64,000 nt of DNA from Bradyrhizobium sp. WSM1417 (GCF_000515415.1 NZ_KI911783.1:1106392-1170391); one strand, 5' to 3'; shown: positions 27,913 through 37,355, numbered from the stretch's first letter. Notes: generated by a model from the sequence alone, not told the origin. Translations and numbers: made by a program.

Positions 27913-27936
27913 CGGAGTGTCTTGCCCAACACTCCG
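27913..27936. promoter_or_regulatory. Inverted repeat in the SDR-AraC divergent promoter region
   Basis: CGGAGTGT and ACACTCCG pair perfectly over 8 bp with an 8-base spacer (CTTGCCCA). A CTTGCC(C/T)AA(C/A)ACTCC sequence at 27921-27935 recurs at 27955-27969 with 13 of 15 bases the same. Location between divergent genes makes it a candidate operator. Confidence 0.4.
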
Positions 27937-28033
27937 GGATGCGGCGACGGCGGTCTTGCCTAAAACTCCTGATTTTCTGCCTGAACGGCCGGTGCCGATT
28001 GCCTGCGCGCCGGGCTCGGCCTAAAATTGGCGC

Positions 28034-28927
28034 GTGACCGAAACGCTGCTCCAGATCGCCAGTCGTTATTCCGCGGCTCACGCCGACGACAAGGGCATCG
28101 CCTCCACGCCCTTCGCCGGCGTCTCGATCATCCGCGAGACGGCGCCGAGTGCGCTCCTGTACGCGATCTCCAGGCCTCTGGTCGCAATCGTCTTGCAAGG
28201 CGCCAAACGTGTGGCGACCGGCCGGACGTCCTTCGACTTCGGTGCAGGCGATTCCTTGTTGATTGCGAGCGATGTGCCGACGGTCAGCCAGATCACGCGC
28301 GCCACAGTGGCCGCACCCTATCTTTCGCTCGTCGTCGAGCTCGACCCCACAATCATCGAGGGATTGGTGGTCGAGATGGGTTCGCTCCCGTTCATTCCGT
28401 CCCGCCCGCTACGGGTCGAGCCGACAGAGCAGGAGCTCGCGGACGCAGCGCTCCGGCTGTTGCGCCTGATCGACCGCCCCTCAGCCTTGCCGATCTTGCG
28501 CGGCCAGCTGATGCGAGAGCTGCATTATTGGCTGCTGGCCGGCCGCCACGGCGGGGCCATCAGGGCGCTCGGAATTGCCGATAGCCATGCACAGCGGATC
28601 GGCCGCGCGGTTGCACTCATTCGTGCCGGCTATGCCAAGCCGTTGCGCGTCGATCGGTTGGCCAAAGCCGCGGCGATGAGTCCGTCGGCATTTCACGCGC
28701 ACTTCCGGAGCGTCACTTCGCTGACCCCGCTACAGTTTCAGAAACAACTTCGCCTGATCGAAGCCCGCCGCGCGATGCTGGCCGATGGTGCGCAGATCGC
28801 GACCGCGGCTCATCAGGTCGGCTACGAAAGCATCACGCAGTTCACGCGAGAATATTCCCGGCTGTTCGGCATGCCGCCTGGGCGCGACATACGCGAGGCG
28901 AAGCGGCGGATTGAATCGGCGGCTTGA
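28034..28927 (+). CDS. AraC family transcriptional regulator (AraC_N type)
   Basis: A 297-residue regulator with an N-terminal AraC_N domain (about residues 20-175), showing LLYAISRPLVAIVLQGAKRV and FGAGDSLLIASDVPTVSQI. The C-terminal helix-turn-helix pair LRVDRLAKAAAMSPSAFHAHFR and ATAAHQVGYESITQFTREYSRLFG completes it. AraC_N proteins such as YqhC control divergent oxidoreductase genes in response to aldehydes or related stress. Start is GTG at 28034. Its TGA overlaps the next start as TGATG, so the lactonase-like enzyme downstream is translated with it. Confidence 0.9.
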   Translation: MTETLLQIASRYSAAHADDKGIASTPFAGVSIIRETAPSALLYAISRPLVAIVLQGAKRVATGRTSFDFGAGDSLLIASDVPTVSQITRATVAAPYLSLVVELDPTIIEGLVVEMGSLPFIPSRPLRVEPTEQELADAALRLLRLIDRPSALPILRGQLMRELHYWLLAGRHGGAIRALGIADSHAQRIGRAVALIRAGYAKPLRVDRLAKAAAMSPSAFHAHFRSVTSLTPLQFQKQLRLIEARRAMLADGAQIATAAHQVGYESITQFTREYSRLFGMPPGRDIREAKRRIESAA

Positions 28928-29712
28928 TGAGTTCCTCAATGGCGACGGTTGACAGACTCTACATCCTCGACGGCGGCATTGCAGAGGTCATGGACGGCTC
29001 GATCTACTCTCCCGGCATCAATGTCGGCGTCCCCATGACGCTGAGCTGCAATGCCTACCTCGTCAGTCATCGTGGCGAATGGCTGATCTGGGATACGGGA
29101 ATCGAGGATGAGCTATCGAAGCATCCGGAGGGACGCATCATCGCCCACGGCATACGCGGCATCGTGCGTCGTCCCATCGCGGACCAATTGGACGAAATCG
29201 GGGTGCGGCCCCGCGACATCAGCACGATCCTGCTTTCGCACGCGCATTTCGATCACATCGGAAATGTCGATCTGTTCGAGAATGCAAGATGGATCGCCCA
29301 GCGGGCTGAATTCGAGGCCATGTTCGGACCAGACCCTGAAGAATTCGGCTATTCGCTACCGCACTACAAATCCTTGAAGCAGCGGCCTTACGAAATCGTC
29401 GATGGTGACCACGATATATTTGGCGACGGCGCGGTGCGCATGATCTTCACGCCGGGCCATACCCTCGGGCATTGCTCACTGATGGTGAGGCTACCGCGGC
29501 GCGGCGCCGTGCTGCTGAGCGGCGACGTCGCGCACAATCGCGAGAACCTCCGGCACATGCGCGTGCCGTCCTTCAATGCCGATCCGCAGGCAACGGTCGC
29601 GTCCATGGCCAAAGTGGTCGAGCTGCTTCGCTCCGAGAATGCCGAAATCTGGATCAATCACGACACGGCTGAGAGCGACGAGCTGCCTCACGCGCCAGAC
29701 TGGATCGTGTAA
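28927..29712 (+). CDS. Metallo-beta-lactamase-fold N-acyl homoserine lactonase family protein
   Basis: A 261-residue metallohydrolase. The signature LLSHAHFDHIGN (HxHxDH) near residue 100 binds two metals; further ligands are in FTPGHTLGHCSL (His) and LLSGDVAHN (Asp), with WINHD near the C-terminus. The overall pattern resembles AttM/AiiA-type lactonases that open the ring of acyl homoserine lactones, but other lactones or esters are possible. Cytoplasmic, with no signal peptide. ATG 28927 overlaps the AraC stop. It is probably controlled by that AraC protein. Confidence 0.85.
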   Translation: MSSSMATVDRLYILDGGIAEVMDGSIYSPGINVGVPMTLSCNAYLVSHRGEWLIWDTGIEDELSKHPEGRIIAHGIRGIVRRPIADQLDEIGVRPRDISTILLSHAHFDHIGNVDLFENARWIAQRAEFEAMFGPDPEEFGYSLPHYKSLKQRPYEIVDGDHDIFGDGAVRMIFTPGHTLGHCSLMVRLPRRGAVLLSGDVAHNRENLRHMRVPSFNADPQATVASMAKVVELLRSENAEIWINHDTAESDELPHAPDWIV

Positions 29713-29721
29713 GCGCGCGCG

Positions 29722-30141
29722 TCACCGTGGCGCGACGTCCGCGCGATCGAGCGACTCCAGTGTCGAGGCATTGGCGCAGAATCCGTGATAGTTTTCCGCG
29801 GCGGTGCCGTCGGCCAGCTCGCGATCGCACTGGCCCTTGTGGCTGCAAAGTGCGCACACCCGCTCCATGTCGCGCAGCAGCAGCGGATGCGCGCGACCGA
29901 GCCCTTCGGCGCTGACGCCGAGCTGCTCCAGCATCTTCGGCAGCTCGTCGGCGGAGTGCTTGCCGTGACGGACCAGCTCCTCCAAATCGTCAGGCGCGAT
30001 CCGCAGATCTTGCGCGATCCGATCGAAATCGGAGCGGTCGAGCTGCCGGATCTCGTTCAGCTCGCGGCGATGCTTCAGCCAGCTTGCAAAGGATTCGATG
30101 AGGTCCTGGACAATGGGATAAGGCCTGGTTGCGGTGCTCAT
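29722..30141 (-). CDS. DUF6455 family protein, small cysteine-containing
   Basis: A 139-residue soluble protein. A helical N-terminal half (SFASWLKHRRELNEIRQLD, then SDFDRIAQDLRIAPDDLEEL) resembles DUF1127-like helices. The C-terminal half has four cysteines in CALCSHKGQC ... NYHGFC, which look like a metal or Fe-S binding knot. I assign it to the DUF6455 family on this pattern; function unknown. ATG 30141 has GGAG upstream. It is convergent with the lactonase gene, with only ten bases between the stops. Confidence 0.78.
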   Translation of the reverse strand: MSTATRPYPIVQDLIESFASWLKHRRELNEIRQLDRSDFDRIAQDLRIAPDDLEELVRHGKHSADELPKMLEQLGVSAEGLGRAHPLLLRDMERVCALCSHKGQCDRELADGTAAENYHGFCANASTLESLDRADVAPR

Positions 30142-30248
30142 GCGAAGCTCCATTCGAACGGCGGAATTGGAGCGAGATTAGGCACAATGGTGCAGGTGCG
30201 CGTTGCGCTGGATCAAATAGCGATGACGGGACCGCGGCCTCCGGTGCA

Positions 30249-30391
30249 CCTCTCCCGCTTGCGGGAGAGGTCGGCGCGTCCGGGCGATGCGAAGCATCGT
30301 CCCGCGCGCCGGGTGAGGGTTCTCTGCTCTAGGGGATTGTCCCGTTGTGGAGACACCCTCTCCCCAACCCTCTCCCGCAAGCGGGAGAGGG
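30249..30391. repeat. Intergenic palindrome, family C, copy 1
   Basis: A 143-bp element with terminal hairpins CCTCTCCCGCTTGCGGGAGAGG at one end and a matching CTCTCCCGCAAGCGGGAGAG at the other, each nearly perfect. Family members lie at 46901 and 53372. Confidence 0.85.
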
Positions 30392-30412
30392 AGCGCACCT
30401 CTTGCGCGGCAG

Positions 30413-31198
30413 CTACGCGAACCGCTCCGCCGCCCACGCATATAGGCTGCCCGGGATCGGTTTTTCGCCGCCGCGGCCCTTGGGTGAGATGTGCAGGCCG
30501 ATGATGTCGCGGTCGGTGACGAGGCCGAGATAGCTCGAGGGATCGAAGAACAGTTTTGGCTCGGCATGCACGGCGTAGAACGACTGCTTCGGCAAGGCGC
30601 AGTGCAGCTCGCCGGTGCGGCGCGCGAGCGCGGTGAGTGCCGCCGGCCCGAAGATCGCGACGCGAATGTCGGAGAGACGGTTCGAGCCGCCGCGCAGGCG
30701 GCGCATCGCGAACGTGACGCGATGGCGCAGCGACAGCCAGTCCGGCGTCAGCTCCTCCTGCTCCATCAGCTCTTCGAAGGCGGCAACGATGCCGTGTTCG
30801 GGCGGAAGGTAGATCACGGAGTTGCCGAGCTGGCGCGGCCGCTCCCACGCGAAGTAGGGCTTTGCGGGATCGATCTCGACCGGCCTGAGCAACAGCACGT
30901 CGGCATCGAGCCAGAGGCCGAGGCCCTTCGCCATCAGCTTCATGCGGAAGAAGTCGCTGAACTGAAGCGTGGTCCAGTCGCGCCAGCTGCCGTCCGGCTG
31001 CGGTGGCCGCAATCGTTCGGAGAACGCATGCGGCAGGATCGCCTCGGCGTCCGCATTGCCGACGCCTGAGGGCAGGCCGGGAATGGTGTCAAAACTGTAG
31101 ACCGTGACCTTGTGGCCGGCAGCCAGCTGCGAGCGCAGACAGGTCTGGCGCAGGGCGTCCATCGGGCCGTGCCAGAAGGTGACGATGTCGGGCAGCAT
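30413..31198 (-). CDS. Glycosyltransferase-like protein (DXD sugar-binding, Gly_transf_sug type)
   Basis: A 261-residue protein. The N-terminus PDIVTFWHGPMDALRQTCLRS resembles capsular polysaccharide/alpha-mannosyltransferase-type enzymes. DXD-like LWLDADVLLLRPVE near residue 95 binds nucleotide-sugar metal. The later part (GLHISPKGRGGE) is conserved only in relatives. It probably adds a sugar to a surface polysaccharide or lipid at the cytoplasmic face of the membrane; donor and acceptor are unknown. No polysaccharide cluster surrounds it. Confidence 0.72.
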   Translation of the reverse strand: MLPDIVTFWHGPMDALRQTCLRSQLAAGHKVTVYSFDTIPGLPSGVGNADAEAILPHAFSERLRPPQPDGSWRDWTTLQFSDFFRMKLMAKGLGLWLDADVLLLRPVEIDPAKPYFAWERPRQLGNSVIYLPPEHGIVAAFEELMEQEELTPDWLSLRHRVTFAMRRLRGGSNRLSDIRVAIFGPAALTALARRTGELHCALPKQSFYAVHAEPKLFFDPSSYLGLVTDRDIIGLHISPKGRGGEKPIPGSLYAWAAERFA

Positions 31199-31235
31199 GG
31201 GCGCAAGCTATAGAGGACAACGCTGACAAAGAAAA

Positions 31236-31262
31236 AGCCCCGGCGCTGTCAGCACCGGGGCT
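31236..31262 (-). terminator. Intrinsic terminator of leuD
   Basis: AGCCCCGG/CCGGGGCT stem (27 bases including the loop), followed on the minus strand by TTTTTCTTT. It lies 18 bases after the leuD stop. Confidence 0.88.
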
Positions 31263-31279
31263 CGAACGAAGACTTGCAA

Positions 31280-31885
31280 TCAGGCCCAGGCGCGTTCGCG
31301 CTTGAGCTTCTCCTCATAGGTGTCGATCGAGGCCTTCTTCTCCATCGTCAGGCCGATGTCGTCGAGGCCGTTGATCAGGCAGTGCTTGCGGAACGGGTCG
31401 ATCTCGAACTTGACCTTGCCGCCGTCGGGGCCGCGGATCTCCTGGTTCGGCAGGTCGATCGTCAGCGTCGCGTTGGCACCGCGCTCGGCGTCGTCGAACA
31501 GCTTGTCGAGGTCTTCCTGGGCCACGCGGATCGGCAGAATGCCGTTCTTGAAGCAGTTGTTGTAGAAGATGTCGCCGAACGAGGTCGAGATCACGCAGCG
31601 GATGCCGAAGTCGAGCAGCGCCCAGGGCGCATGCTCGCGGCTCGAGCCGCAGCCGAAATTGTCGCCGGCGACCAGTACCTTCGCATTGCGATAGGCGGGT
31701 TGGTTGAGGACGAAATCCGGATTCTCGCTGCCGTCGTCTTTGTAGCGCTGCTCGGAGAAGAGCCCCTTGCCAAGGCCGGTGCGCTTGATGGTCTTGAGGT
31801 ACTGCTTCGGAATGATCATGTCGGTGTCGACATTGATGATCTTCAGCGGCGCCGCGACGCCTTCCAGCGTGGTGAACTTGTCCAT
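31280..31885 (-). CDS. leuD: 3-isopropylmalate dehydratase small subunit
   Basis: A 201-residue swivelling-domain subunit that works with LeuC to isomerise 2- to 3-isopropylmalate. It starts [14 protein letters not shown], has [13 protein letters not shown], the active-site loop [14 protein letters not shown] (about 77-90) and [22 protein letters not shown]. Length is normal. A GGGAAAG site precedes the ATG and a strong terminator follows. leuC is 2.3 kb upstream on the same strand, with small genes between, so the two subunits are transcribed separately. Confidence 0.98.
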   Translation of the reverse strand: MDKFTTLEGVAAPLKIINVDTDMIIPKQYLKTIKRTGLGKGLFSEQRYKDDGSENPDFVLNQPAYRNAKVLVAGDNFGCGSSREHAPWALLDFGIRCVISTSFGDIFYNNCFKNGILPIRVAQEDLDKLFDDAERGANATLTIDLPNQEIRGPDGGKVKFEIDPFRKHCLINGLDDIGLTMEKKASIDTYEEKLKRERAWA

Positions 31886-31991
31886 GGTTGCGCTTTCCCG
31901 GGATGGTCTAGGGAACCGGTATTTATCGCGATCGGGGCGGAAATCCTAGGCCGAATTCGGCAGATCTCGTCTGCCTAACCGGGCTCTCTGC

Positions 31992-32393
31992 TCAACCCGG
32001 CTCTTGGGCCTCGATCGCGGCCATATCGTCGTCCGACAGGCCGAAATGATGGCCGATCTCGTGGATCAGGACGTGGCGGACGATATGGCCGAGGCTTTCG
32101 TCTTGCTCGGCCCAATAGTCCAAGATCGGCCGGCGGTAGAGCCAGACCATGTTGGGGAGCCGCGCCACGTCGCCAAAACTCTGCTGCGGCAGGCCGACGC
32201 CCTGGAACAGGCCGAGCAGGTCGAACTCGCTCTCGCATGCCATCTCGTCCAGGACCTCCTCGGTGGGGAAGTCGTCGACGCGGATGATCACGCCTTCGCA
32301 CAGCCTTCGAAACTCCGCCGGCAGGCGTTCGAACACTTCATGCGCCATCGCTTCCATCTCGGCCAGCGAGGGCGCTTTCAATTCCGTCCACAT
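31992..32393 (-). CDS. Metallopeptidase family protein (zincin, DUF1025-like)
   Basis: A 133-residue protein with an HExxH zinc site, HVLIHEIGHHFGLSDDDM (about 110-127), in the small zincin family once called DUF1025. The preceding segment NMVWLYRRPILDYWAEQ is conserved in relatives. There is no signal peptide, so it acts in the cytoplasm; peptidase activity is inferred from the motif only. ATG 32393 with GAGAAG upstream is preferred to one 25 codons earlier (32468). Confidence 0.88.
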   Translation of the reverse strand: MWTELKAPSLAEMEAMAHEVFERLPAEFRRLCEGVIIRVDDFPTEEVLDEMACESEFDLLGLFQGVGLPQQSFGDVARLPNMVWLYRRPILDYWAEQDESLGHIVRHVLIHEIGHHFGLSDDDMAAIEAQEPG

Positions 32394-32491
32394 GGGCTTC
32401 TCATAGCGTGGGTTTCGCGGCGATGCATCCGGCTTTATAAGCGCGGCGAGGTTGACGGGCGCCGTCAAAACGGGGAGCGTAGGGCCTCGAA

Positions 32492-32830
32492 ATGGACGTT
32501 CAAATGGGCGGAAAAATGCGAGCGAAAACAGCGCTGACGCTACTGTGCATGGGGTTGTTTTCGCAGTTTTGCGTTGGCGCGGAGGCCCAGACCGCCGCTC
32601 CCGGGATCAGGCTGGCCCAGGCGGCCTCGCGAGACGATCTTCCGCCGCCGCGCAAGCGGGCCCCGGCGCGCCTGCGCGTCACCCCCTATTACAGTCCGGA
32701 TGGCGTCTATCCCCGCTACAATCCCGGTCCCGATGCGGTCCGCGAGTGCAACGCTAACTATGTGCAGGAATATCGCCCCAGCGGCACGGTGATCGTGCCG
32801 CATATGAGCTGCTACTGGCGCCGGGGCTGA
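32492..32830 (+). CDS. Small secreted hypothetical protein
   Basis: A 112-residue exported protein. The signal peptide contains TALTLLCMGLFSQFCVG and ends near AEAQ. The mature part has PPPRKRAPARLRVTPYYSP, basic and proline-rich, then two cysteines (VRECNANYV, PHMSCYWRR) likely to form a disulfide. No family recognised. Three candidate ATGs occur at residues 1, 5 and 9; the true start may be residue 9, with GGCGGA before it. It opens a run of three small secreted proteins on the plus strand. Confidence 0.7.
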   Translation: MDVQMGGKMRAKTALTLLCMGLFSQFCVGAEAQTAAPGIRLAQAASRDDLPPPRKRAPARLRVTPYYSPDGVYPRYNPGPDAVRECNANYVQEYRPSGTVIVPHMSCYWRRG

Positions 32831-32871
32831 TACGAGCGCGATGCCGTCGCGCGCCTGAGGCGGAGGTCGTC

Positions 32872-33129
32872 ATGACGAGATGGTTCGCATTGGCGGTTGC
32901 CGTCGGGCTTGCCGCAGGCCTGCCTCACGCGTCCGCTGCGCACAGGGTGACGAAGCTGCCCGATGCGTCGGCCGGGCGCGCGGTGTTCGACGGGCGCCGA
33001 CATGTGCGGTCCGACGTCGTGCGATACGCCCCGCGTCCCGATCCACATTACTACGCGCGGCCGGTCTACTACCGTCCTTATCCCTACGGCGTGCCGGCAC
33101 CGTTCGTGCTCGGCTTCGGGCCGTGGTGA
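32872..33129 (+). CDS. Small secreted Tyr/Pro-rich hypothetical protein
   Basis: An 85-residue protein with signal peptide MTRWFALAVAVGLAAGLPH, cleaved near SAAH. The mature part ends with a tyrosine/proline-rich PHYYARPVYYRPYPYGVPAP and FVLGFGPW. No cysteine and no family recognised. A GGAGG site precedes the ATG. It follows the previous small secreted-protein gene by 41 bases and may share its transcript. Confidence 0.68.
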   Translation: MTRWFALAVAVGLAAGLPHASAAHRVTKLPDASAGRAVFDGRRHVRSDVVRYAPRPDPHYYARPVYYRPYPYGVPAPFVLGFGPW

Positions 33130-33284
33130 CGACGTCGCGGCGCGACGCCGGGCCCGTCGTTCATTCATGAGGCATTCACGTCGCTGTCCCTAATTTAATC
33201 TTGGGAGCGACCGCCAATGAACAGGGATGACGCGAGCCGGGAGCGAGCGTCGCAACTCCGCTGTCCAGATTCAGGGAGAAGTCC

Positions 33285-33845
33285 ATGCTGAGAATATTGG
33301 GTCTCAGGGCAAGCCCGATGCGCTTGCTCGGGATTGCGGCCGCCGCGACGCTGATGCTGTCGGCCGGAACCACGCGTCCTGCTGAAGCAATGACTCCGAT
33401 CAATCCGACGGCGTTGCCTGCGGCGAAGGCTGCAAGTGACGATGTGATCCCGGTTCGCCACGGCGGCGGTGGCGGCGGTGGGCATGGTGGCGGCGGCTTC
33501 CATGGCGGCGGCGGCTTCCACGGTGGAGGCGGCTTCCACGGTGGCGGAGGACATATCGGTGGCTTCCGCGGCGGTGGCTTCCACGCGGGTGGCTTCCGCG
33601 CCGCGCCCGCCTTTCATGGCGGTGGCTATCGCTACGGCGGAATTCGCCACTATGGCGGAGGCGGATTCCATCGCTACGGCATCTATCGCCCGCATTACGG
33701 CTATCGCCATTTCCATCGGCGCTATTACGGCGGCTACTATCCCTATTACCACCATCCGCGCCGCTGCCGGGTCATCTGGACCTATTACGGCCCGCGCCGC
33801 GTCTGCCGCTGGCATCGCTGGCACCATCCGTACCGCTATTGGTAA
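33285..33845 (+). CDS. Secreted Gly/His/Tyr-rich repeat protein
   Basis: A 186-residue exported protein. Signal peptide of about 35 residues (MLRILGLRASPMRLLGIAAA). The mature chain has an imperfect GGGGFH hexapeptide repeat encoded by three 18-bp DNA repeats (33495-33548), then AFHGGGYRYGG and a C-terminal Tyr/His/Arg-rich tail with two cysteines (RRCRVIWTYYGPRRVCRW). Such histidine-rich tails can bind metal, but no function is shown. The ribosome site AGGGAGA lies before ATG 33285. A terminator hairpin follows. Confidence 0.75.
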   Translation: MLRILGLRASPMRLLGIAAAATLMLSAGTTRPAEAMTPINPTALPAAKAASDDVIPVRHGGGGGGGHGGGGFHGGGGFHGGGGFHGGGGHIGGFRGGGFHAGGFRAAPAFHGGGYRYGGIRHYGGGGFHRYGIYRPHYGYRHFHRRYYGGYYPYYHHPRRCRVIWTYYGPRRVCRWHRWHHPYRYW

Positions 33846-33860
33846 GCACGATCGAAATGA

Positions 33861-33884
33861 AAAGGGCGCCTCGACGGCGCCCTT
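33861..33884 (+). terminator. Intrinsic terminator shared by two convergent small genes
   Basis: A stem AAAGGGCGCC/GGCGCCCTTT with a four- to five-base loop. T residues follow on the plus strand, and A residues precede it (Ts for the minus strand), so it could serve both the Gly/His-rich protein gene and the convergent 69-residue gene. Confidence 0.75.
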
Positions 33885-33899
33885 TGTTCATCCGGTGGC

Positions 33900-34109
33900 T
33901 TAAAGCCAATCCTTCAGTTTCCACGTCGCCGACGTCCAGCGCGTGAGGTTCTCCAACTTCCATTGCTTGAACATCGCCGGCGGCCAGCGGCTGAGCTTCG
34001 AGGTCTCCTCGACCTCGGGCTTGGCGATCATGCGCAGCGGTGCCGCGCGCCGCCGATGCTGGGGCGTCGCCGCGCTGATCAGATCGACATATTCAGGCTT
34101 GCCGGCCAT
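33900..34109 (-). CDS. Small hypothetical protein
   Basis: A 69-residue basic protein with many tryptophans (SRWPPAMFKQWKLENLTRW, then TSATWKLKDWL), no signal peptide and no cysteine. Family not recognised. Support is indirect: it ends at the shared terminator and fills a gap between genes. It could be RNA- or membrane-associated because of its Trp/Lys/Arg content, but this is speculation. Confidence 0.55.
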   Translation of the reverse strand: MAGKPEYVDLISAATPQHRRRAAPLRMIAKPEVEETSKLSRWPPAMFKQWKLENLTRWTSATWKLKDWL

Positions 34110-34203
34110 GAGCTCGTGTCCTCGCGAAATGTCGCGAGGACGCAGTGTCGGCGCTGCCGATTAACGGCGGTTTGCCGCAATCGCTCAAATTGAGGGGAGC
34201 GGC

Positions 34204-35610
<1,407 letters not shown>

Positions 35611-35688
35611 GAGCGTCAGCTCCAGGAATGTTGTGTAGAGCGGGTTGCGCGGCTGGCGCGCGGGGCAACAAAATCGTCAGCGCAGCTT

Positions 35689-35817
35689 TTAGGCTGCGCG
35701 CGTAAGCTCTGACGTTGCCGAGGTCGCGAAGCGTCCGAAGAACCGGCCGGGCAGCCGCGAGCGATCGTCGATCACGACGCGCTTGACGGGCGAAAGGCTG
35801 GTCAAATCTGGAAACAT
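35689..35817 (-). CDS. Possible short ORF upstream of leuC
   Basis: A 42-codon frame, beginning MFPDLTSLSPVKRVV and ending SELTRAA, sits 78 bases before leuC on the same strand. TATATT lies just six bases before its ATG, so a transcript started from that -10-like box would be leaderless. It has four leucines, none clustered, so it is not a classic attenuation leader. Whether it is translated is unknown; it could also be only the leuC 5' leader. Confidence 0.35.
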   Translation of the reverse strand: MFPDLTSLSPVKRVVIDDRSRLPGRFFGRFATSATSELTRAA

Positions 35818-35886
35818 TCCAAGAATATATAGCAGGCCGAACCGGAATCGCGAGGGCTTTGACGCGCACGGCTGACGCAACAAAAA

Positions 35887-35909
35887 AGCGCGGGGTTTGG
35901 CCCCGCGCT
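35887..35909 (-). terminator. Intrinsic terminator of the rpsP-trmD-rplS transcript
   Basis: AGCGCGGGG/CCCCGCGCT stem with a short loop, followed on the minus strand by TTTTTTG, 26 bases after the rplS stop. Confidence 0.9.
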
Positions 35910-35935
35910 CTCTAAAACTCGCCTGTAAGCGGAGC

Positions 35936-36322
35936 TTACTCGTTGACGGCAGCAGCCGGGCGGTCCTGCTTTTTCTCGACGATGCGGGCCGACTTGCCGC
36001 GAAGGTTGCGGAGGTAATAGAGCTTGGCGCGACGCACCTTGCCGCGACGCACCACCTTGATCGAGTCGATCATCGGCGACATCACCGGGAACACGCGCTC
36101 CACGCCTTCGCCGTACGAAATCTTGCGTACCGTGAAGCTCTCGTTGAGACCGCCGCCGGAACGGCCGATGCAAACGCCTTCATAGGCCTGCACGCGGGTG
36201 CGGTCGCCTTCGACGACCTTCACGTTGACGATCACGGTGTCGCCGGGGCCGAATTCCGGAATCTCCTTGTTGGCGGAGAGCTTGTCAAATTGCTCTTTTT
36301 CGAGCTGTTGGATCAGGTTCAT
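35936..36322 (-). CDS. rplS: 50S ribosomal protein L19
   Basis: A 128-residue L19 that bridges the 30S-50S interface. It starts [15 protein letters not shown], has [48 protein letters not shown] and [22 protein letters not shown]-terminal lysine-rich extension [13 protein letters not shown] is usual in rhizobia. GGAG precedes the ATG. It is last of the rpsP-rimM-trmD-rplS group. Confidence 0.98.
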   Translation of the reverse strand: MNLIQQLEKEQFDKLSANKEIPEFGPGDTVIVNVKVVEGDRTRVQAYEGVCIGRSGGGLNESFTVRKISYGEGVERVFPVMSPMIDSIKVVRRGKVRRAKLYYLRNLRGKSARIVEKKQDRPAAAVNE

Positions 36323-36432
36323 GGGTAAATCTCCATCGGCGCGCCCAGCCTTGGAAAACGGGGGCTGCGCGAAATTCGTTTATCCAGCCATTGCGGATGT
36401 GGCCGCTGCTATAAGGCAAGCCGGAGCGTTTG

Positions 36433-37188
36433 TCACCCGTCTGTCTTGTTTTTTGGCGTTTTTTGGCGTCCGGGCCGATTCGGGGCTTTGCTCGGGATTT
36501 GAGCCCACAAATCCGGTCGCCGGGCCGCCGTCAGGGCCTCGGATTCCGCCCGCCGCCAGCTGGCGACTTTGGCATGGTCGCCGGAGGTCAGGATCTCCGG
36601 AATCGGGGTTCCCTCGAACAGCTGCGGCCGGGTGTATTGGGGGTATTCGAGCAGACCGTCCGAAAAGCTTTCCTCCGTTCCCGAGGCTTCCTTGCCCATC
36701 ACGCCCGGCAGCAGCCGAACACAGGCGTCGATCAGAGCCAGGGCCGCGATTTCGCCCCCGGAGAGCACGTAATCCCCGATCGAGACCTCTTCCAGGCCCC
36801 GCCCGTCGATCACGCGTTGGTCCACCCCCTCGAACCGCCCGCAGACGATCAGGGGACCCGGACCCTTGGCCAGGTCCGTGACCCTGGCCTGGGTCAATGG
36901 CCGACCCCTCGGGCTCATCAGCAATTTCGGCCGGTCCGGTCCGATCCCGGCGGCATCAATCGCGGCCGCCAGAACATCGGCCCGAAGCACCATGCCCGGC
37001 CCGCCGCCGGCCGGGGTGTCGTCGACGCTGCGATGGCGGTCGGTGGCCGAGGCGCGAATGTCCCGCGCCTCCAGCTCCCAGAGCCCGCCCGCCAGCGCCC
37101 GACCGGCCAGGCTCACGCCCAGCGGCCCCGGAAACATCTCCGGAAACAGCGTCAGCACCGTCGCGCGCCAGGGTGAGGAGGTGGTCAT
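36433..37188 (-). CDS. trmD: tRNA (guanine-N1)-methyltransferase
   Basis: A 251-residue SPOUT knot enzyme that methylates G37 of tRNAs and helps keep the reading frame. Visible are [42 protein letters not shown] and the knot loop [30 protein letters not shown]. The C-terminal domain has [20 protein letters not shown]. The C-terminus, rich in Pro/Gly/Lys, is somewhat divergent. Family B palindrome copy 3 separates it from rimM. Confidence 0.97.
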   Translation of the reverse strand: MTTSSPWRATVLTLFPEMFPGPLGVSLAGRALAGGLWELEARDIRASATDRHRSVDDTPAGGGPGMVLRADVLAAAIDAAGIGPDRPKLLMSPRGRPLTQARVTDLAKGPGPLIVCGRFEGVDQRVIDGRGLEEVSIGDYVLSGGEIAALALIDACVRLLPGVMGKEASGTEESFSDGLLEYPQYTRPQLFEGTPIPEILTSGDHAKVASWRRAESEALTAARRPDLWAQIPSKAPNRPGRQKTPKNKTDG

Positions 37189-37203
37189 TGGATCTCAATT
37201 ATT

Positions 37204-37355
37204 GTCGTCCCGGACAAGCGGAGCGCAGATCCGGGACCCATAACCACCGCACTTCGTTTTGCGACGGCTGGAGCGATCAGCTTAGCCAAAAATTCTGGCC
37301 TGTTGTTATGGGTCCCGGCCCCCCGTGCGCAAGTTGCGCACTAGGCCGGCACGAC
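37204..37355. repeat. Intergenic palindrome, family B, copy 3, extending into rimM
   Basis: A family B copy whose CCGGGACCCATAA arm contains the rimM stop codon. The right half carries an extra GTGCGCAAGTTGCGCAC hairpin. Its outer GTCGTCC/GGCACGAC ends still recognisably match those of other copies, although diverged. It sits inside the rimM-trmD gap of a conserved operon. Confidence 0.8.

Noticed and set aside
33469..33903. 144-codon ORF overlapping the Gly/His-rich protein in another frame
   Set aside because: Same DNA repeats read out of frame; the in-frame gene has a signal peptide and ribosome site.
35689..35817. Leucine attenuator leader peptide
   Set aside because: No run of leucine codons and no alternative terminator/antiterminator pair seen before leuC.
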